Below are positions 5,313 through 5,710 of a stretch of DNA of 5,710 bases, in pieces. This DNA comes from Candidatus Competibacteraceae bacterium (GTDB lineage: Bacteria; Pseudomonadota; Gammaproteobacteria; Competibacterales; Competibacteraceae): assembly GCA_020445045.1 (NCBI GenBank), contig JAGRHI010000343.1, forward strand, positions 485 through 6,194. Reading direction: 5' to 3'. Within the stretch, counting starts at the first letter, position 1. Every line of letters begins with the position of its first letter. Below the pieces are notes generated by a model, which was not told the origin of the DNA, made no database searches, and was given only the letters and a program-made list of their open reading frames with translations. A program made the position numbers and the translations under genes.

Positions 5313-5710
5313 TCATTCTTCACCCGCCAGCGCCTCCAACGCTTCCTGCGCCTCCAGCCATTCGCCTTCGATTTCCTCCAGTTCCTTGTCTACCTGCGCC
5401 TTGCGCAACAGTAATTCCTTCAGCCGGTTTTTGTTGGCATCCTCATACAACGCCGGTTCCAATAGTTCATCGTGCAAGCGGGATTGTTCGCCGTGTAACT
5501 TTTCAAGCCGCTGCTCCAGTTTTTTGACGCGCTGCTCCAGCGGTTTGCGCTTGACCGCCGCTTGCTGGCGCCGTTCCGCCTCCTGCCGTTTCTGTTCGCG
5601 GCGTTCGACGGCGCTGCCGCCGTTGCCGGTGGCGCGTGGCGCGGCGTCCCGGTTGGCGGCCCGCTGCTGTTCGTTCAGCCAGTTGCGGTAATCGTCCAGA
5701 TCGCCGTCGA
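5313..5710 (-). CDS. yheS: YheS-like ABC-F ATPase, C-terminal 131 residues (runs off right edge)
   Basis: The frame enters from the right edge and ends at TGA 5315-5313. It begins DGDLDDYRNWLNEQQ, the sequence that follows the second nucleotide-binding domain in YheS-type ABC-F proteins. A low-complexity linker follows, then a highly charged helical region (KRQEAERRQQAAVKRKPLEQ, then VKKLEQRLEKL) and the end EGEWLEAQEALEALAGEE. From memory this matches the C-terminus of E. coli YheS (GDLEDYQQWL, and WLEAQEQLE near the end). ABC-F proteins are soluble ATPases that act on the ribosome, not transporters. Both ABC modules lie outside the window, so no catalytic residues can be checked. It is likely the conserved flank of this accessory region. 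No clear terminator is seen after it. The paralogue Uup is possible but less likely. Confidence 0.82.
   Translation of the reverse strand, partial: DGDLDDYRNWLNEQQRAANRDAAPRATGNGGSAVERREQKRQEAERRQQAAVKRKPLEQRVKKLEQRLEKLHGEQSRLHDELLEPALYEDANKNRLKELLLRKAQVDKELEEIEGEWLEAQEALEALAGEE

Noticed and set aside
1..5710. Operon linking VapBC with the SIR2-NACHT protein as one system
   Set aside because: They are convergent and separated by nuclease debris; adjacency fits a shared hotspot better than a shared function.

Overview
The window looks like an accessory, defence-type stretch of a bacterial chromosome, probably from a gammaproteobacterium. The main clue is the C-terminal end of a YheS-type ABC-F ATPase at the right edge. 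The moderately GC-rich coding style (about 56% by hand count in one sample) and the Rpn/DUF4351 debris fit but do not prove this. No RNA gene, CRISPR array, intact insertion sequence or replication origin is visible.

Layout from left to right: (1) the N-terminal part of an OsmC-family protein on the minus strand (1-274), with a plausible sigma70 promoter at 345-373; (2) a small minus-strand protein of unknown function with a possible zinc knuckle (401-823); (3) a short divergent intergenic region; (4) one large plus-strand gene (940-4299) encoding an 1119-residue protein with a SIR2-like NADase domain, a NACHT NTPase and a C-terminal array of 34-residue HEAT-like repeats; (5) a convergent, frameshifted remnant of an Rpn-family (PD-(D/E)XK, DUF4351) gene (4368-4680, minus); (6) a VapBC toxin-antitoxin pair (4677-5256, minus) with a strong Shine-Dalgarno and a candidate promoter; (7) the C-terminal part of a YheS-like ABC-F protein (5313-5710, minus).

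The centrepiece is the SIR2-NACHT-HEAT protein. Its architecture is that of a bacterial NLR-like (STAND) antiphage sensor: the repeats would sense an invader, the NACHT would oligomerise, and the SIR2 domain would deplete NAD+. Two things about this copy are unusual. Base composition drops abruptly from about 56% to about 39% GC near nt 3300, exactly where the NACHT-proximal region gives way to the sensor, which suggests the sensor has a separate ancestry. The end of the gene also carries a frame lesion: a seventh repeat and its tail can be read in the +1 frame to a stop at 4352-4354, so the protein ending at 4299 is probably a truncated form.

The SIR2-NACHT gene is the only plus-strand gene among minus-strand neighbours. 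Next to it lie a toxin-antitoxin pair and nuclease debris, as expected of a defence or insertion hotspot. The OsmC and YheS genes look like the more ordinary flanks. Nothing shows that VapBC or the small zinc-knuckle protein works together with the NLR-like protein.
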